DNA from: Drechmeria coniospora
Taxonomy: Eukaryota; Ascomycota; Sordariomycetes; Hypocreales; Ophiocordycipitaceae
Direction of reading: 5' to 3'
DNA length: 64,000 bases
Assembly: GCF_001625195.1 (NCBI RefSeq)
Contig: NC_054391.1
Span: 7,327,157-7,391,156, forward strand
Part shown: in pieces, positions 1 to 9,340 of the stretch
How positions within the stretch are numbered: the stretch's first letter is position 1
Layout: every line of letters begins with the position of its first letter
Program-made: the position numbers and the translations under genes
The notes under the pieces: generated by a model
The model's input: the letters and a program-made list of their open reading frames with translations, nothing else
Told to the model about the DNA's origin: nothing
Databases searched by the model: none

Positions 1-3000
1 GTTACTGTTGCATCTACAGATGGTCCAATTTTCTCAACTGTGACTGGACCAACAGCCGGGACAAGTACAATCACGCCACCCCCCGATTGCACGCCTCCGT
101 GCAGAACAGTCGTTGTTGTTACTGTAACGTCTGGTCAACCCACCGGATCACTTGTCTTTTCAACAGTAACTGGACCGACAGCTGGTAGAAGTACCGTCAC
201 TCCACTTCCAAATTGTACACCTCCGTGCAATACAGTTGTTATTGTCACTGTTGCGTCTACACAACCTCCTATTTTCTCAACAGTAACCGGACCAACGGCC
301 GGAACAAGTACAATCACGCCACCACCCGATTGTTCGCCTCCATGCAGAACAATAGTTATTGTAACTGTTGCGTCTACAGAAGGTCCTATTTTCTCTACAG
401 TAACTGGACCGACAGCCGGTACAAGTACAATCACTCCACCACCTGATTGTACGCCTCCGTGTAGAACAGTTGTCATTGTTACTATTGCGTCCTCACAAGG
501 TCCAATCTTTTCAACCGTGACTGGACCGACGGCTGGTACGAGTACGATCTCTCCATCGCCAGATTGTACGCCTCCATGCAGAACAGTAATTATTGTTACT
601 GTTACGTCTACATCACGTACCATAATCACCGATCCAAGTCTTACACTACCTACACCACCTGCTATTTTCTCAACAGTGACTGGACCGACGCCTGGTACAA
701 GTACTATAACACCACCACCTGACTGCTCCCCTCCATGTTTAACAGTAATTATTGTTACTGTTACGTCTACATCACGTACCATAATCACCGATCCAAGTCT
801 TACACTACCTACACCACCTGCTATTTTCTCAACAGTGACTGGACCGACGCCTGGTACAAGTACTATAACACCACCACCTGACTGCTCCCCTCCATGTTTA
901 ACAGTTATTATTGTTACTGTTACATCTTCATCACGTACCATAATTATTGATCCAAGTCTTACACTACCTACAATATCTCCTATTTTCTCAACTGTAACTG
1001 GGCCGACGGCTGGTACAAGTACTATCACACCACCGCCCGATTGTTCGCCTCCATGTTTAACGGTTATTATTGTTACTGTAACTTCTTCATCACGTACCAT
1101 AATCACCGATCCAAGTCTTACACTACCTACACCACCTGCTATTTTCTCAACTGTAACTGGACCGACGGCTGGTACAAGTACCATCACACCACCGCCCGAT
1201 TGTTCGCCTCCATGTTTAACAGTAATTATTGTTACTGTAACATCGAACGTTCCATCTGGTTCAATTATATTTTCAACAGTCACTGGATCAACTCCTGGTA
1301 CAAGTACTGTTACCCCAGGCCCTAATTGTACCCCTCCATGTAATACAGTAGTCATTATTACTGTTACATCTGGTCAACCTCCTGATACAGCTATAACAAT
1401 AACATCGCAAGGGTCAGTAGCTGGTACGACTACCATTACACCACCAGCTGGTTGCACGCACCCTTGCACAACTAGTGTATTAGTTCTTGTTACAGGAACC
1501 AATATCTTTTCAACCATTACTGGAACGGTTCCTGGTACAAGTACAATTACTCCACCACCGAATTGTACGCCTCCCTGCAATACTGTTATTATTGTTACTG
1601 TTACCTCCGGTCAACCACCTGATACTGCCGTAACGATAACATCTCAAGGATCCGTCGCTGGTACGACTACCATTACACCACCAGCTGGTTGCACGCACCC
1701 TTGCACAACTAGTGTATTAGTTCTTGTTACAGGAACCAATATCTTTTCAACTATTACTGGAACGGTTCCCGGTACGAGTACAATCACTCCACCACCGAAT
1801 TGTACACCTCCTTGCAACACAGTCATTATTGTTACTGTTACCTCCGGTCAACCACCTGATACTGCCGTAACGATAACATCTCAAGGATCCGTCGCTGGTA
1901 CGACTACTATCACACCACCAGCCGGTTGCACGCACCCTTGCACAACTAGTGTTTTAGTCATTGTTACAGGAACCAATATCTTTTCTACCATTACTGGAAC
2001 GGTTCCCGGTACAAGTACAATCACTCCACCTCCGAATTGTACGCCTCCTTGCAACACTGTTATTATTGTTACTGTTACCACCGGTCAACCACCTGATACT
2101 GCCGTAACGATAACATCTCAAGGATCAGTGGCTGGCACGACTACCATTACACCACCAGCCGGTTGCACGCACCCTTGCACAACTAGTGTTTTAGTCATTG
2201 TTACAGGAACTAATATCTTTTCAACTATTACTGGAACGGTTCCCGGTACGAGTACAATCACTCCACCTCCGAATTGTACGCCTCCTTGCAATACTGTTAT
2301 TATTGTTACTGTTACCTCCGGTCAACCACCTGATACTGCCGTAACGATAACATCTCAAGGATCAGTGGCTGGTACGACTACCATCACACCACCAGCTGGT
2401 TGCACGCACCCTTGCACAACTAGTGTATTAATTCTTGTTACAGGAACCAATATCTTCTCAACTATTACTGGAACGGTTCCCGGTACAAGTACAATCACTC
2501 CACCACCGAATTGTACGCCTCCTTGCAACACTGTTATTATTGTTACTGTTACCTCCGGTCAACCACCTGATACTGCCGTAACGATAACATCTCAAGGATC
2601 AGTGGCTGGTACGACTACCATTACACCACCAGCTGGATGCACGCACCCTTGCACAACTAGTATATTAGTTCTTGTTACAGGAACCAATATCTTTTCTACC
2701 ATTACTGGAACGGTTCCCGGTACAAGTACGATCACTCCACCACCGAATTGTACGCCTCCTTGCAACACTGTTATTATTGTTACTGTTACCTCCGGTCAAC
2801 CACCTGATACTGCTATAACGATAACATCGCAAGGATCTGTCGCTGGTACGACTACCATCATACCACCAGCTGGTTGCACGCACCCTTGCACAACTAGTGT
2901 TTTAGTCATTGTTACAGGAACTAATATCTTTTCAACCATTACTGGAACAGCTCCCGGTACAAGTACAATCACTCCACCACCGAATTGTACACCTCCTTGC

Positions 3001-6000
3001 AACACAGTCATTATTGTTACTGTTACCTCCGGTCAACCACCTGATACTGCCGTAACGATAACATCACAAGGATCAGTCGCTGGTACAACTACTATCACAC
3101 CACCAGCCGGTTGCACGCACCCTTGCACCACTAGTATTATCGTTATGGTTACAGGTACCTCTATATTCTCAACAGTCACTGGAACTATTCCAGGTACAAG
3201 CACAATTACGCCACCTCCCAATTGTACGCCTCCTTGCAGTACAGTGATCATTGTTACTGTTACGTCCGGTCAACCACCTGATACTGCCGTAACGATAACA
3301 TCTCAAGGATCTGTCGCTGGTACGACTACCATCACACCACCAGCTGGTTGCACGCACCCTTGCACAACTAGTATATTAGTTCTTGTTACAGGAACCAATA
3401 TCTTTTCTACCATTACTGGAACAGTTCCCGGTACGAGTACAATCACTCCACCACCGAATTGTACGCCTCCTTGCAATACTGTTATTATTGTTACTGTTAC
3501 CTCCGGTCAACCACCTGATACTGCCGTAACGATAACATCTCAAGGATCTGTCGCTGGTACGACTACCATCACACCACCAGCTGGTTGCACGCACCCGTGC
3601 ACAACTAGTATTTTAGTTCTTGTTACAGGTACCAATATCTTTTCAACCATTACTGGAACGGTTCCCGGTACGAGTACAATCACTCCACCACCGAATTGTA
3701 CACCTCCTTGCAACACTGTTATTATTGTTACTGTTACCTCCGGTCAACCACCTGATACTGCCGTAACGATAACATCTCAAGGATCCGTCGCTGGTACGAC
3801 TACCATCACACCACCAGCTGGTTGCACGCACCCTTGCACGACTAGTGTTTTAGTCATTGTTACAGGAACTAATATCTTTTCAACTATTACTGGAACGGTT
3901 CCCGGTACAAGTACAATCACTCCACCTCCGAATTGTACGCCTCCTTGCAACACTGTTATTATTGTTACTGTTACCTCCGGTCAACCACCTGATACTGCCG
4001 TAACGATAACATCTCAAGGATCAGTGGCTGGTACGACTACCATCACACCACCAGCTGGTTGCACGCACCCTTGCACAACTAGTATATTAGTTCTTGTTAC
4101 AGGAACCAATATCTTTTCAACCATTACTGGAACAGTTCCCGGTACAAGTACAATTACTCCACCTCCGAATTGTACGCCTCCTTGCAATACTGTTATTATT
4201 GTTACTGTTACCTCCAGTCAACCACCTGATACTGCCGTAACGATAACATCTCAAGGATCCATCGCTAGTACGACTACCATCACACCACCAGCTGGATGCA
4301 CGCACCCTTGCACAACTAGTGTTTTAGTCATTGTTACAGGAACTAATATCTTTTCAACCATTACTGGAACAGCTCCCGGTACAAGTACAATCACTCCACC
4401 ACCGAATTGTACCCCTCCTTGCAATACAGTCATTATTGTTACTGTTACGTCTGGTCAACCTCCTGATACAGCTATCACCATAACATCTCAGGGATCAATC
4501 GCTGGTACAAGTACAATCACACCACCAGCTGGCTGTACGCACCCTTGCACCACTAGTATTGTCGTTATGGTTACTGGTACCTCTATATTCTCAACAGTCA
4601 CTGGAACTATTCCAGGTACAAGCACAATCTCGCCACCTCCTAATTGTACACCTCCTTGTAACACAGTGATTATTGTTACTGTTACGTCTTCATCACGTAC
4701 CATTATCACCGATCCCAGTCTTACACTACCTACATTATCTCCTATTTTCTCAACTGTAACCGGACCGACGGCTGGTACAAGTACCATCACACCACCCCCG
4801 GACTGTTTGCCTCCATGTTTAACGGTAATTATTGTTACTGTTACTTCTTCATCACGTACCATAATCACTGATCCAAGTCTGACACAACCTACACCACCTG
4901 ATACAGCAATTACAACCACTATTTCTGGTTCGGTTCCAGGTACAAGCACAATTACGCCACCCGCTGGCTGCACCCATCCATGTACTACAAGTATCATTAT
5001 AACAACTGTTGTAGACGTGGCAACAACTACGACAGTCACAGGCTCGGTTCCGGGCACTAGCACCATTACGCCATCCTCTGGCTGTATACGCCCATGCACA
5101 ACAAGAATTATTATTACCGTTACATCTAATCAACCTCCTGACACAGCAACTACAACTACTGTTTCCGGTTCGGTTCCAGGGACAAGCACAATTACGCCAC
5201 CCGCTGGCTGTACCCACCCATGTACTACAAGTATCATTGTAACGACAGTTCCGGATACAGTAATAACCACTACAGTTTCCGGCTCAGTTCCTGGCACAAG
5301 AACAATTACACCGCCCGCCGGCTGCACACATCCATGTACGACAAGTATTATTATAACAACTGTTATAGACTCGGCAACAACAACTACAGTTACTGGTTCG
5401 GTTCCTGGCACAAGCACAATTACGCCGCCGCCTAATTGTACCCATCCTTGTACAACAACTGTTATTGTTACTGTATCAAGTGGTCAACCCCCAGATACAG
5501 CTACAACTAGAACAGTGTCTGGATCCATTCCTGGCACAAGCACGATTACGCCGCCCGCTGGATGTACTCATCCTTGTACTACAAGTATTATAGTAACAAC
5601 GGTTCCTGATACGGTTGTAACGACAACTGTTAGTGGAACTCGTGTTGGCACGAGAACAATTACGCCATCAACAGACTGCACTCATCCCTGTACTACGAGT
5701 ATTATCATCACTACAGTTCCAAATACATCATTTACAGATACAGCAACAACAACAACTGTAGGAGGGACAGCCCCTGGCACAACTACTATCACGCCGCCAC
5801 CTAACTGCACCCACCCTTGCACTACTAGTGTTATTGTTACTACCGTTTCCGTTCCAACAGATGCCTGTATACTATCCACATTACAACCCTCCTGCGCACC
5901 TAGTTCGCCATCTGGATTTAAGGCATATTACTATCCAAATGATGTCGGTACTGGAGGCATCGGGTCTATGATTGGACGCGGTCCAAACTCGTATCTTAAC

Positions 6001-8028
6001 GATTCCCCAATAGCAGAAACTCTCATAAATAGGATATCTATTCCATACGTCGTATGCACTATTCCACCAACTGTAAATCCAACCTGTACATTCCCACAAC
6101 TGACTATTAATGGCTGGACATATCTTGTCGGATGGACTGGAACAGTATACACTATCCCAGTAGACGCAAATAACTTTACCTTCGTTGACCAAGGATACTA
6201 TGTTCCACCCACAACTGGAATCTATACGTTTTGTAGTCTTGTTGATAATGGCGCTTACTTATTCTTTGGCGACGGGAATGCATTCGATTGTGATACGGGT
6301 GTCGTTGATCCGAATTCAGTACCAATCCTGGAACAATACTATACAGCTAACCCTACCAGTCCTCCGATTAACCCGAAGAAATGTGTTACAAAGTCCTTAG
6401 TGGCCGGCTATGCCTATCCCTTCCGCTTTGTCTACGGCCAATGGGGCGTAGGAGGCTACTTCAACTACTTTACCGTTTCACTACCAGGTCAACCTGTTAT
6501 TGATCCTAGTGCCAATACGCCTGATGATTTCACCGGTCACGCTTATCCGCTCCTCTGTACTCCAGCGGCTCCAGCTCCTACAGTTCCACCAGAGGCGTGT
6601 GTGCTCGCTACTCTACAACCCTCATGCGCACCAAATTCACCATCTGGATTTAAGGCAATCTACTATCCAAATGATGTCGGTACTGGTGGTATCGGTTCTA
6701 TGATTGGACGCGGTCCAAACTCATACCTTAACGATTCCCCAATAGCAGAAACTCTCATAAATAGGATATCAGTTCCATACGTTGTATGCACTATTCCACC
6801 AACTGTAAATCCGACCTGTCCATTCCCACAACTAACTATTAATGGCTGGACATATCTCGTCGGATGGACTGGAACAGTATACACTATCCCAGTAGACGCA
6901 AATAACTTTACCTTCGTTGACCAAGGCTACTATGTACCACCGACAACTGGAGTTTATACGTTTTGTAGTCTTGTTGACAATGGTGCTTACTTATTCTTTG
7001 GCAACGGGAATGCATTCGATTGTGATACAGGTGTCGTCAATCCGGCATCGATACCAATCTTGGAACAATACTATACGGCCAACCCGACAAGCCCTCCCAT
7101 CAATCCGAAGAAATGTGTTACAAAGTCCTTGGTGGCCGGCTATGCCTACCCCTTCCGCTTTGTCTACGGCCAATGGGGCGTAGGAGGCTACTTTAACTAC
7201 TTTACTGTTTCACTACCAGGTCAACCTGTTATTGATCCTAGTGCCAATACACCTGATGATTTCACCGGTCACGCTTATCCGCTCCTCTGTACTCCAGCGG
7301 CTCCAGCTCCTACAGTTCCACCAGAGGCGTGTGTGCTCGCTACTCTACAACCCTCTTGCGCACCAAATTCACCATCTGGATTTAAGGCATATTACTATCC
7401 AAATGATGTCGGTACTGGTGGCATCGGTTCTATGATTGGACGTGGTCCAAACTCATACCTTAACGATTCCCCAATAGCAGAAACTCTCATAAATAGGATA
7501 TCGATTCCATACGTCGTATGCACTATTCCACCAACTGTAAATCCGACCTGTCCATTCCCACAACTGACTATTAATGGCTGGACATATCTCGTCGGATGGA
7601 CTGGAACAGTATACACTATCCCAGTAGACGCAAATAACTTTACCTTCGTTGACCAAGGATACTATGTTCCACCTACAACTGGAGTCTATACCTTTTGTAG
7701 TCTTGTTGATAATGGCGCTTACTTATTCTTTGGTAACGGGAATGCATTCGATTGTGATACAGGTGTCGTCAATCCGGCATCGATACCAATCTTGGAACAA
7801 TACTATACGGCCAACCCGACAAGCCCTCCCATCAATCCGAAGAAATGTGTTACAAAGTCCTTGGTGGCCGGCTATGCCTACCCCTTCCGCTTTGTTTACG
7901 GCCAATGGGGCGTAGGAGGCTACTTTAACTACTTTACTGTTTCACTACCAGGTCAGCCTGTTATTGATCCTAGTGCCAATACGCCTGATGATTTCACCGG
8001 TCACGCTTATCCGCTCCTATGTGGATAA
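1..8028 (+). CDS. Giant GLEYA-domain repeat adhesin A, 5' partial
   Basis: The frame is open from the first base, so the N-terminus lies left of the window; there is no real start here. About 2,675 residues are visible. Residues 1 to about 1,950 are tandem Thr/Ser-rich units of 36-40 residues with core TVTGP.GTSTITPPP.C and a C-x-x-P-C pair (CTPPC, CSPPC, CTHPC), followed by a beta-prone TVIIVTVT segment. Three near-identical GLEYA/PA14-type domains follow, starting near 5860, 6592 and 7324, exactly 732 bp apart. Each has WTYLVGWTGTVYTIPVD, VDNGAYLFFG and AYPFRFVYGQWG. The protein ends AYPLLCG with no hydrophobic tail, so no GPI signal is seen. Family knowledge: GLEYA domains are fungal cell-surface lectin-like domains at the tip of a wall-bound stalk. 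Inference: a secreted or wall-associated adhesin binding glycans or a host surface. Codon use is visibly more A/T-rich than in the genes after 23.6 kb. Confidence 0.88.
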   Translation, partial: VTVASTDGPIFSTVTGPTAGTSTITPPPDCTPPCRTVVVVTVTSGQPTGSLVFSTVTGPTAGRSTVTPLPNCTPPCNTVVIVTVASTQPPIFSTVTGPTAGTSTITPPPDCSPPCRTIVIVTVASTEGPIFSTVTGPTAGTSTITPPPDCTPPCRTVVIVTIASSQGPIFSTVTGPTAGTSTISPSPDCTPPCRTVIIVTVTSTSRTIITDPSLTLPTPPAIFSTVTGPTPGTSTITPPPDCSPPCLTVIIVTVTSTSRTIITDPSLTLPTPPAIFSTVTGPTPGTSTITPPPDCSPPCLTVIIVTVTSSSRTIIIDPSLTLPTISPIFSTVTGPTAGTSTITPPPDCSPPCLTVIIVTVTSSSRTIITDPSLTLPTPPAIFSTVTGPTAGTSTITPPPDCSPPCLTVIIVTVTSNVPSGSIIFSTVTGSTPGTSTVTPGPNCTPPCNTVVIITVTSGQPPDTAITITSQGSVAGTTTITPPAGCTHPCTTSVLVLVTGTNIFSTITGTVPGTSTITPPPNCTPPCNTVIIVTVTSGQPPDTAVTITSQGSVAGTTTITPPAGCTHPCTTSVLVLVTGTNIFSTITGTVPGTSTITPPPNCTPPCNTVIIVTVTSGQPPDTAVTITSQGSVAGTTTITPPAGCTHPCTTSVLVIVTGTNIFSTITGTVPGTSTITPPPNCTPPCNTVIIVTVTTGQPPDTAVTITSQGSVAGTTTITPPAGCTHPCTTSVLVIVTGTNIFSTITGTVPGTSTITPPPNCTPPCNTVIIVTVTSGQPPDTAVTITSQGSVAGTTTITPPAGCTHPCTTSVLILVTGTNIFSTITGTVPGTSTITPPPNCTPPCNTVIIVTVTSGQPPDTAVTITSQGSVAGTTTITPPAGCTHPCTTSILVLVTGTNIFSTITGTVPGTSTITPPPNCTPPCNTVIIVTVTSGQPPDTAITITSQGSVAGTTTIIPPAGCTHPCTTSVLVIVTGTNIFSTITGTAPGTSTITPPPNCTPPCNTVIIVTVTSGQPPDTAVTITSQGSVAGTTTITPPAGCTHPCTTSIIVMVTGTSIFSTVTGTIPGTSTITPPPNCTPPCSTVIIVTVTSGQPPDTAVTITSQGSVAGTTTITPPAGCTHPCTTSILVLVTGTNIFSTITGTVPGTSTITPPPNCTPPCNTVIIVTVTSGQPPDTAVTITSQGSVAGTTTITPPAGCTHPCTTSILVLVTGTNIFSTITGTVPGTSTITPPPNCTPPCNTVIIVTVTSGQPPDTAVTITSQGSVAGTTTITPPAGCTHPCTTSVLVIVTGTNIFSTITGTVPGTSTITPPPNCTPPCNTVIIVTVTSGQPPDTAVTITSQGSVAGTTTITPPAGCTHPCTTSILVLVTGTNIFSTITGTVPGTSTITPPPNCTPPCNTVIIVTVTSSQPPDTAVTITSQGSIASTTTITPPAGCTHPCTTSVLVIVTGTNIFSTITGTAPGTSTITPPPNCTPPCNTVIIVTVTSGQPPDTAITITSQGSIAGTSTITPPAGCTHPCTTSIVVMVTGTSIFSTVTGTIPGTSTISPPPNCTPPCNTVIIVTVTSSSRTIITDPSLTLPTLSPIFSTVTGPTAGTSTITPPPDCLPPCLTVIIVTVTSSSRTIITDPSLTQPTPPDTAITTTISGSVPGTSTITPPAGCTHPCTTSIIITTVVDVATTTTVTGSVPGTSTITPSSGCIRPCTTRIIITVTSNQPPDTATTTTVSGSVPGTSTITPPAGCTHPCTTSIIVTTVPDTVITTTVSGSVPGTRTITPPAGCTHPCTTSIIITTVIDSATTTTVTGSVPGTSTITPPPNCTHPCTTTVIVTVSSGQPPDTATTRTVSGSIPGTSTITPPAGCTHPCTTSIIVTTVPDTVVTTTVSGTRVGTRTITPSTDCTHPCTTSIIITTVPNTSFTDTATTTTVGGTAPGTTTITPPPNCTHPCTTSVIVTTVSVPTDACILSTLQPSCAPSSPSGFKAYYYPNDVGTGGIGSMIGRGPNSYLNDSPIAETLINRISIPYVVCTIPPTVNPTCTFPQLTINGWTYLVGWTGTVYTIPVDANNFTFVDQGYYVPPTTGIYTFCSLVDNGAYLFFGDGNAFDCDTGVVDPNSVPILEQYYTANPTSPPINPKKCVTKSLVAGYAYPFRFVYGQWGVGGYFNYFTVSLPGQPVIDPSANTPDDFTGHAYPLLCTPAAPAPTVPPEACVLATLQPSCAPNSPSGFKAIYYPNDVGTGGIGSMIGRGPNSYLNDSPIAETLINRISVPYVVCTIPPTVNPTCPFPQLTINGWTYLVGWTGTVYTIPVDANNFTFVDQGYYVPPTTGVYTFCSLVDNGAYLFFGNGNAFDCDTGVVNPASIPILEQYYTANPTSPPINPKKCVTKSLVAGYAYPFRFVYGQWGVGGYFNYFTVSLPGQPVIDPSANTPDDFTGHAYPLLCTPAAPAPTVPPEACVLATLQPSCAPNSPSGFKAYYYPNDVGTGGIGSMIGRGPNSYLNDSPIAETLINRISIPYVVCTIPPTVNPTCPFPQLTINGWTYLVGWTGTVYTIPVDANNFTFVDQGYYVPPTTGVYTFCSLVDNGAYLFFGNGNAFDCDTGVVNPASIPILEQYYTANPTSPPINPKKCVTKSLVAGYAYPFRFVYGQWGVGGYFNYFTVSLPGQPVIDPSANTPDDFTGHAYPLLCG
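613..1248 (+). repeat. 159-bp tandem units in adhesin A (SRTIITDPSLTLPT type)
   Basis: The word TCACGTACC recurs at 613, 772, 931 and 1090, exactly 159 bp (53 codons) apart. Each unit carries one Cys-pair repeat plus a spacer SRTIITDPSLTLPT. Two more units of the same type sit at 4693 and 4852, again 159 bp apart, so the same block was reused on both sides of the 237-bp array. Confidence 0.85.
1381..4698 (+). repeat. 14 x 237-bp higher-order repeat in adhesin A
   Basis: The word CCTGATAC, starting PDTA, recurs at 1381, 1618, 1855, 2092, 2329, 2566, 2803, 3040, 3277, 3514, 3751, 3988, 4225 and 4462, always 237 bp (79 codons) apart with no indel. Each 79-residue unit joins two different Cys-pair repeats: one CTHPC type with ITSQGSVAG and one CTPPC type with FSTITGTVPG. 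Differences between copies are mostly third-position changes. Confidence 0.92.
5860..8025 (+). repeat. Three tandem 732-bp GLEYA-domain units of adhesin A
   Basis: Domain starts at 5860, 6592 and 7324 are spaced exactly 732 bp. The units are nearly identical at protein level, for example the shared GFKA.YYPNDVGTGGIGSMIGRGPN stretch. Each has about ten cysteines, a VDNGAYLFFG loop where PA14-type fungal lectins carry a DD calcium motif, and a C-terminal QPVIDPSANTPDDFTG segment. A short linker TPAAPAPTVPPE joins them. Confidence 0.88.
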
Positions 8029-8367
8029 TTCAGCTTCCGGAGACATGTCATAGCAACGTCAGATTATGTGCTCATCCTGATTCTGGCGTGATAAGACATT
8101 ATAACATGTCCCACTATTAGTAGTTTTAATATATTAGTTCAATTATATCCTTTTTTTTTTCTGGCCCCGTGATAGGACTCGTGCACTAATTCCTATCGCT
8201 ACAGCAGATTGCTGAAAACGGCAGAAGCCATTAACAGGAGTGACGAGGTCTAGACTAGCTAACCACGAATACACCAAATTTGGAGGTTGACGTGCCATAA
8301 TTGTATTGACTGTTTCATTTCTAGGGAGCCGAATCTACCGGTTTTACATGCTCGCTGCTTAAAGTAC

Positions 8368-8989
8368 ATGACAAAGGTTCCGGTCGACCCCGCTCAAATG
8401 AAATCGACAGAAAAGACCCCATACTTTCAAATACAGATTACAGTACCAATATACTCTTTACAAGTAATTAAATGTGACCGGTTTTCGGCACCTTTTTCGT
8501 TTAATTTTGGGCGTTGAAGTACAAGGGTGTATGCTCGAATCCTTATTGAAGGTATCGACGCAATGTCCGAATAGAACAACCAGTACTGCATTGCTGAAGA
8601 AGATCTTAGTTGGAAATAAAGATTTAATCTGGATGCATCAAAGGATATATCTTTTTTGCGTATCAGCACTGCATAATGGTCTTTCAGATCGTGGTAAAGG
8701 TTTTGCACTAAATTGTGAACGATAGCGCCAAACAATACCGCGTACTGTCTCCTTCTTTAATCGCTGCAGCAGATGCTGAAAAGCGTGAATCGAAAGGTAA
8801 CAATTTCAGTCCTCCTATGAGAAATCTATTAGTGTTTCTTTGGTGTAACTAGAGGTATAGTTTGGCTTGAATAGCGTTTTGAAGGTTGAAGGTTGTACAA
8901 ATGAGATGCGAGGCGCGTCGGATAAAAAATGGGTCGGAACTTTTGTCTCCTCCCTTACCCCCCCCCCCCCCCGCCCCCACACATTGTAC
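8368..8989. other. 622-bp insertion/deletion difference between the two adhesin 3' flanks
   Basis: Sequence on both sides aligns with the flank of adhesin B (left side: GCTCGCTGC..AAGTAC, 23274; right side: CTACCAA.ACCT, 23293), but the middle does not. GTAC stands at both borders (8364-8367 and 8986-8989). The insert holds an imperfect echo of the flank (CGCTGCAGCAGATGCTGAAAA near 8760 versus CGCTACAGCAGATTGCTGAAAA near 8197). No ORF, terminal inverted repeat or transposase was seen. Confidence 0.5.
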
Positions 8990-9300
8990 CTACCAACACC
9001 TACTCTTGTATTTACTCTTCAATCTTTTGCCTGCACTCCGTACGGAGTACTTATCATCAACGTAATAGTAACACCCCGCATGCAGTAATTTCACTTCATC
9101 TCATTCTTTTGCACTCGTCTACTAGTTGTTGGTAGGACGCTGCAAGAGATGATCCGCACGCACGCGACAAATCTCTCCAGTGCTATGTCGGTGTATCCAG
9201 CGACCGTCTGTCCACGTGGCGTGGATGGTTTAGAGGAGGGCGATTTTATGCGAGGCGAAATTGGACTTCTTCATCGACCGTCATCCCTCCCACCTTGACA

Positions 9301-9336
9301 AAAGTTGATTCCTACGCCCAATGGCAGTCCCTTCAC
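9301..9336 (-). pseudogene. Relic of the SAM50 3' end (duplication scar)
   Basis: Read on the minus strand these bases encode VKGLPLGVGINF, matching the last residues KGLQLGVGINF of the intact SAM50 at 23624-25377. Homology continues through the old stop-codon region and its 3' flank. Upstream of the relic (above 9340) similarity stops abruptly, so only about 12 codons were carried along. The original stop position is altered (TTTTGTCAAGG versus TTCTTGTAAAGG). It is not a functional gene; it marks the edge of a tandem segmental duplication. Confidence 0.85.
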
Positions 9337-9340
9337 TGGT

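Larger units (their letters stand above)
8029..9340 (+). repeat. Duplicated adhesin 3' flank (copy 1 of 2)
   Basis: This flank is recognisably the same sequence as 22949-23670 after adhesin B. Shared stretches include CATAGCAACGTC (8049; 22974), GTGACGAGGTCTAGA.TAGCTAAC (about 8240; 23166), GGAGGTTGA.GTGCCATAATT, CATCAACGTAATAGTAACACCCCGCAT (about 9055; 23382), CTGCAAGAGATGATCCGCACGCACGCGACA (about 9140; 23467), and the codons of the SAM50 tail. Copy 1 is interrupted by about 622 bp (8368-8989) that copy 2 lacks. No protein-coding gene was recognised in this stretch beyond the SAM50 relic. A run of 15 C lies at 8958-8972. Confidence 0.85.

Noticed and set aside
135..1355. 406-codon open frame on the minus strand inside adhesin A
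   Set aside because: It is the mirror of the tandem repeats (its repeats follow the same periods). It has no independent gene features.
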